A stretch of 64,000 bases of DNA from Leptotrichia sp. HSP-536 (GTDB taxonomy: Bacteria > Fusobacteriota > Fusobacteriia > Fusobacteriales > Leptotrichiaceae). Both the position numbers and the translations under genes were made by a program. The DNA is taken from contig NZ_CP165647.1 in the NCBI RefSeq assembly GCF_041199985.1, forward strand, positions 1,674,001 to 1,738,000, given 5' to 3'. This document shows, one piece after another, positions 62,743 to 64,000 of this stretch; position 1 is the stretch's first letter, and each line of letters begins with the position of its first letter. The notes beneath the pieces were generated by a model, which saw only the letters and a list, made by a program, of their open reading frames with translations, searched no databases and had not been told where the DNA came from.

Positions 62743-62781
62743 TTTTACTCCTTATTAATCTTATCTTTATTCCTTTTATTT

Positions 62782-64000
62782 TTATATTTTTTTAGCTCCC
62801 ATTAATTTAACATTGAAAACGGCTGGTTGATAAATAAGTTCTTCTTCCCCATCTTTTGCTTTTATTACAAATTTAAATAAATAACTATATTGATTATCTG
62901 ATGAAACTAAATTTTTTATTCTTCCAAAAACTCTTTTTTTATCCATTTCGTTTTTTTCTGACGACATTTTCACCAAATTTTTAAACGATACGCTTCCCAT
63001 CATTCCAGATGTTCCATTCCATCTTATATGATTATCAATTTTTTCATTATTAAAATTTTTAATATATGATTTCATTCCAACATCAGTAATCCACGTTTCA
63101 AAAAGTCCTTCATTTTTATTTCTTATAGTTTTTCCTTCTGGAGCTTTAGAATTAATAATCAATTTTTCTTTTCGTCCTGGAGTTACTAAATATACTTTCA
63201 CATTTTCAAGTTCAATTTCAGGATTTTTTACTTCTAATCCCATGTCAAAACTAAAATTTATTTTATTAGACTTAGATAATTTCCCACTGTTGTTAGTATC
63301 AATGCTGCTAATTTGAATATATGGAATACTGTAATTTCGAGTAGATACCGATGTAGCTGTAGAAAGTATCTTTTTTTCTATTTCTTTTGTTACAGGTTCT
63401 TCCACTTTAACATTATTTTTTTTATTTTTTAAAGCTTTTTCATTTCTCTCTATATAATCCAGATGATTTTCCAAGCCACTTTCGTTAGCCAGTTTCTGAG
63501 ATTCTTCCACTATTTTTATTTCAGCATCTTTCCCAACTTCATATGTTTTAGCTTCTATTTTCTTCTTGCTAGCTACATTTGATTGAGCTTTTGAAGCTTT
63601 TTCATTTCTCTCTATATAATCCAGATGATTTTCCAAGCCACTTTCATTAGCCAGTTTCTGAGATTCTTCCACTATTTTTATTTCAGCATCTTTCCCAACT
63701 TCATATGTTTTAGCTTCTATTTTCTTCTTGCTAGCTACATTTGATTGAGCTTTTGAAGCTTTTTCATTTCTCTCTATATAATCCAGATGATTTTCCAAGC
63801 CACTTTCATTAGCCAGTTTCTGAGATTCTTCCACTATTTTTATTTCAGCATCTTTCCCAACTTCATATGTTTTAGCTTCTATTTTCTTCTTGCCGGCTAG
63901 ATTTACTTGGTTTTTTGAAATTTCTTTAATTTCTTTCTTGATTATTTTAAAATTCTCATTAGATTTTGACGTTAAAAATTTAGTTATCTTTTTTTTACTT
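62782..64000 (-). CDS. repeat-containing protein of unknown function, 5' end outside the window
   Basis: The frame is open from the stop at 62782 to the window edge (about 406 codons), so the GTG at 63834 is not a convincing start. The N-terminal visible part is basic (KKITKFLTSKSNENFKIIKK). Then come three tandem copies of a 54-residue unit (VEESQKLANESGLENHLDYI, ERNEKASKAQSNVASKKKIE, AKTYEVGKDAEIKI). The last ~210 residues form a strand-rich domain (NFSFDMGLEVKNPEIELENV, IDNHIRWNGTSGMMGSVSFK). I recognise neither part. It precedes atpF by 39 nt. Confidence 0.75.
   Translation of the reverse strand, partial: SKKKITKFLTSKSNENFKIIKKEIKEISKNQVNLAGKKKIEAKTYEVGKDAEIKIVEESQKLANESGLENHLDYIERNEKASKAQSNVASKKKIEAKTYEVGKDAEIKIVEESQKLANESGLENHLDYIERNEKASKAQSNVASKKKIEAKTYEVGKDAEIKIVEESQKLANESGLENHLDYIERNEKALKNKKNNVKVEEPVTKEIEKKILSTATSVSTRNYSIPYIQISSIDTNNSGKLSKSNKINFSFDMGLEVKNPEIELENVKVYLVTPGRKEKLIINSKAPEGKTIRNKNEGLFETWITDVGMKSYIKNFNNEKIDNHIRWNGTSGMMGSVSFKNLVKMSSEKNEMDKKRVFGRIKNLVSSDNQYSYLFKFVIKAKDGEEELIYQPAVFNVKLMGAKKI
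63432..63905. repeat. 162-bp tandem repeat inside the repeat protein gene
   Basis: Three near-identical units of exactly 162 bp (marker TATATAATCC at 63451, 63613 and 63775). Copies two and three read ATTAGCC where copy one reads GTTAGCC near 63487. The upper end diverges after 63893. The period is a multiple of three, so copy-number change keeps the reading frame. Confidence 0.9.

Noticed and set aside
62782..63834. Treating the GTG at 63834 as the start of the repeat protein
   Set aside because: The frame stays open without a stop to the window edge and the upstream codons continue the repeat motif, so the gene begins outside the window.
63432..63905. Regularly spaced repeats as a CRISPR array
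   Set aside because: The unit is 162 bp with no unique spacers, lies in one open reading frame and encodes a protein repeat.

Overview
The window is very AT-rich, densely packed bacterial chromosome. The gene content points to a diderm anaerobe of the Fusobacteriota, most likely Leptotrichia or a close relative: a Kdo transferase and an LpxL-like acyltransferase (LPS), a FplA-like type Vd phospholipase autotransporter, many short lipoproteins, intracellular sucrose-6-phosphate hydrolase, and a complete F1 sector of an F-type ATP synthase. The genus call is inference from gene content and base composition. I found no rRNA, tRNA or CRISPR array.

Layout, left to right. About 1-14.9 kb (all minus strand): a truncated amino-acid-binding protein and asd; an mscS / MBL-hydrolase / dtd / NlpC-P60 lipoprotein operon with a promoter near 4.7 kb and a terminator near 1.5 kb; a kdtA-trmB-methyltransferase group; the HU gene; and a ymdB-prmA-GT2/GtrA-GT-C-cmk operon. 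About 15-31 kb (minus): rny, whose 5' part carries three frameshifts; small lipoproteins; an LpxL-like acyltransferase; rpsO; a TlpA-like thioredoxin; a trmL-thyA-folA-tetR-DUF374-metG-TPR cluster; ruvC; an unusual phage-type polymerase/exonuclease-like gene; truB and cls. About 30.9-33.2 kb is an accessory patch: an IS5-family element with 44-bp inverted repeats, an orphan Imm49-like immunity gene, a broken ORF fragment and a GC-richer, strongly folded intergenic element. About 33-37.5 kb: ridA, a FplA-like autotransporter, a YjjG-like HAD phosphatase and ybaK.

About 37.6-46.2 kb (plus strand): scrB, a restriction-modification module (HNH endonuclease, m5C methyltransferase, beta-class amino-methyltransferase), rsmB, a CCA-adding enzyme fused to a Nudix domain, and a YgjP-like metallopeptidase. 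About 46.2-49.8 kb (minus): a carbonic-anhydrase-like protein and two FAD oxidoreductases. About 49.9-51.7 kb is a second mobile patch: an ISLre2-family element (24-bp perfect inverted repeats) flanked on the left by a strong promoter driving a folded leader and on the right by the 5' end of a different transposase gene. Then gltS (plus), an acyl-CoA-dehydrogenase-like gene, dapB, a glyoxalase I and a DUF4912 gene (minus).

The last segment (57.2-64 kb, minus) is the ATP synthase operon atpF-H-A-G-D-C. The a and c subunit genes are not directly upstream. That position holds a gene, cut by the window edge, whose product contains near-identical 54-residue tandem repeats. Asd and DapB belong to the same diaminopimelate/lysine route but sit about 54 kb apart. 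DHFR and thymidylate synthase form a thymidylate pair. MetG, truB, trmB, trmL, dtd, cca, ybaK and rsmB give the window a strong tRNA/rRNA-maturation flavour.
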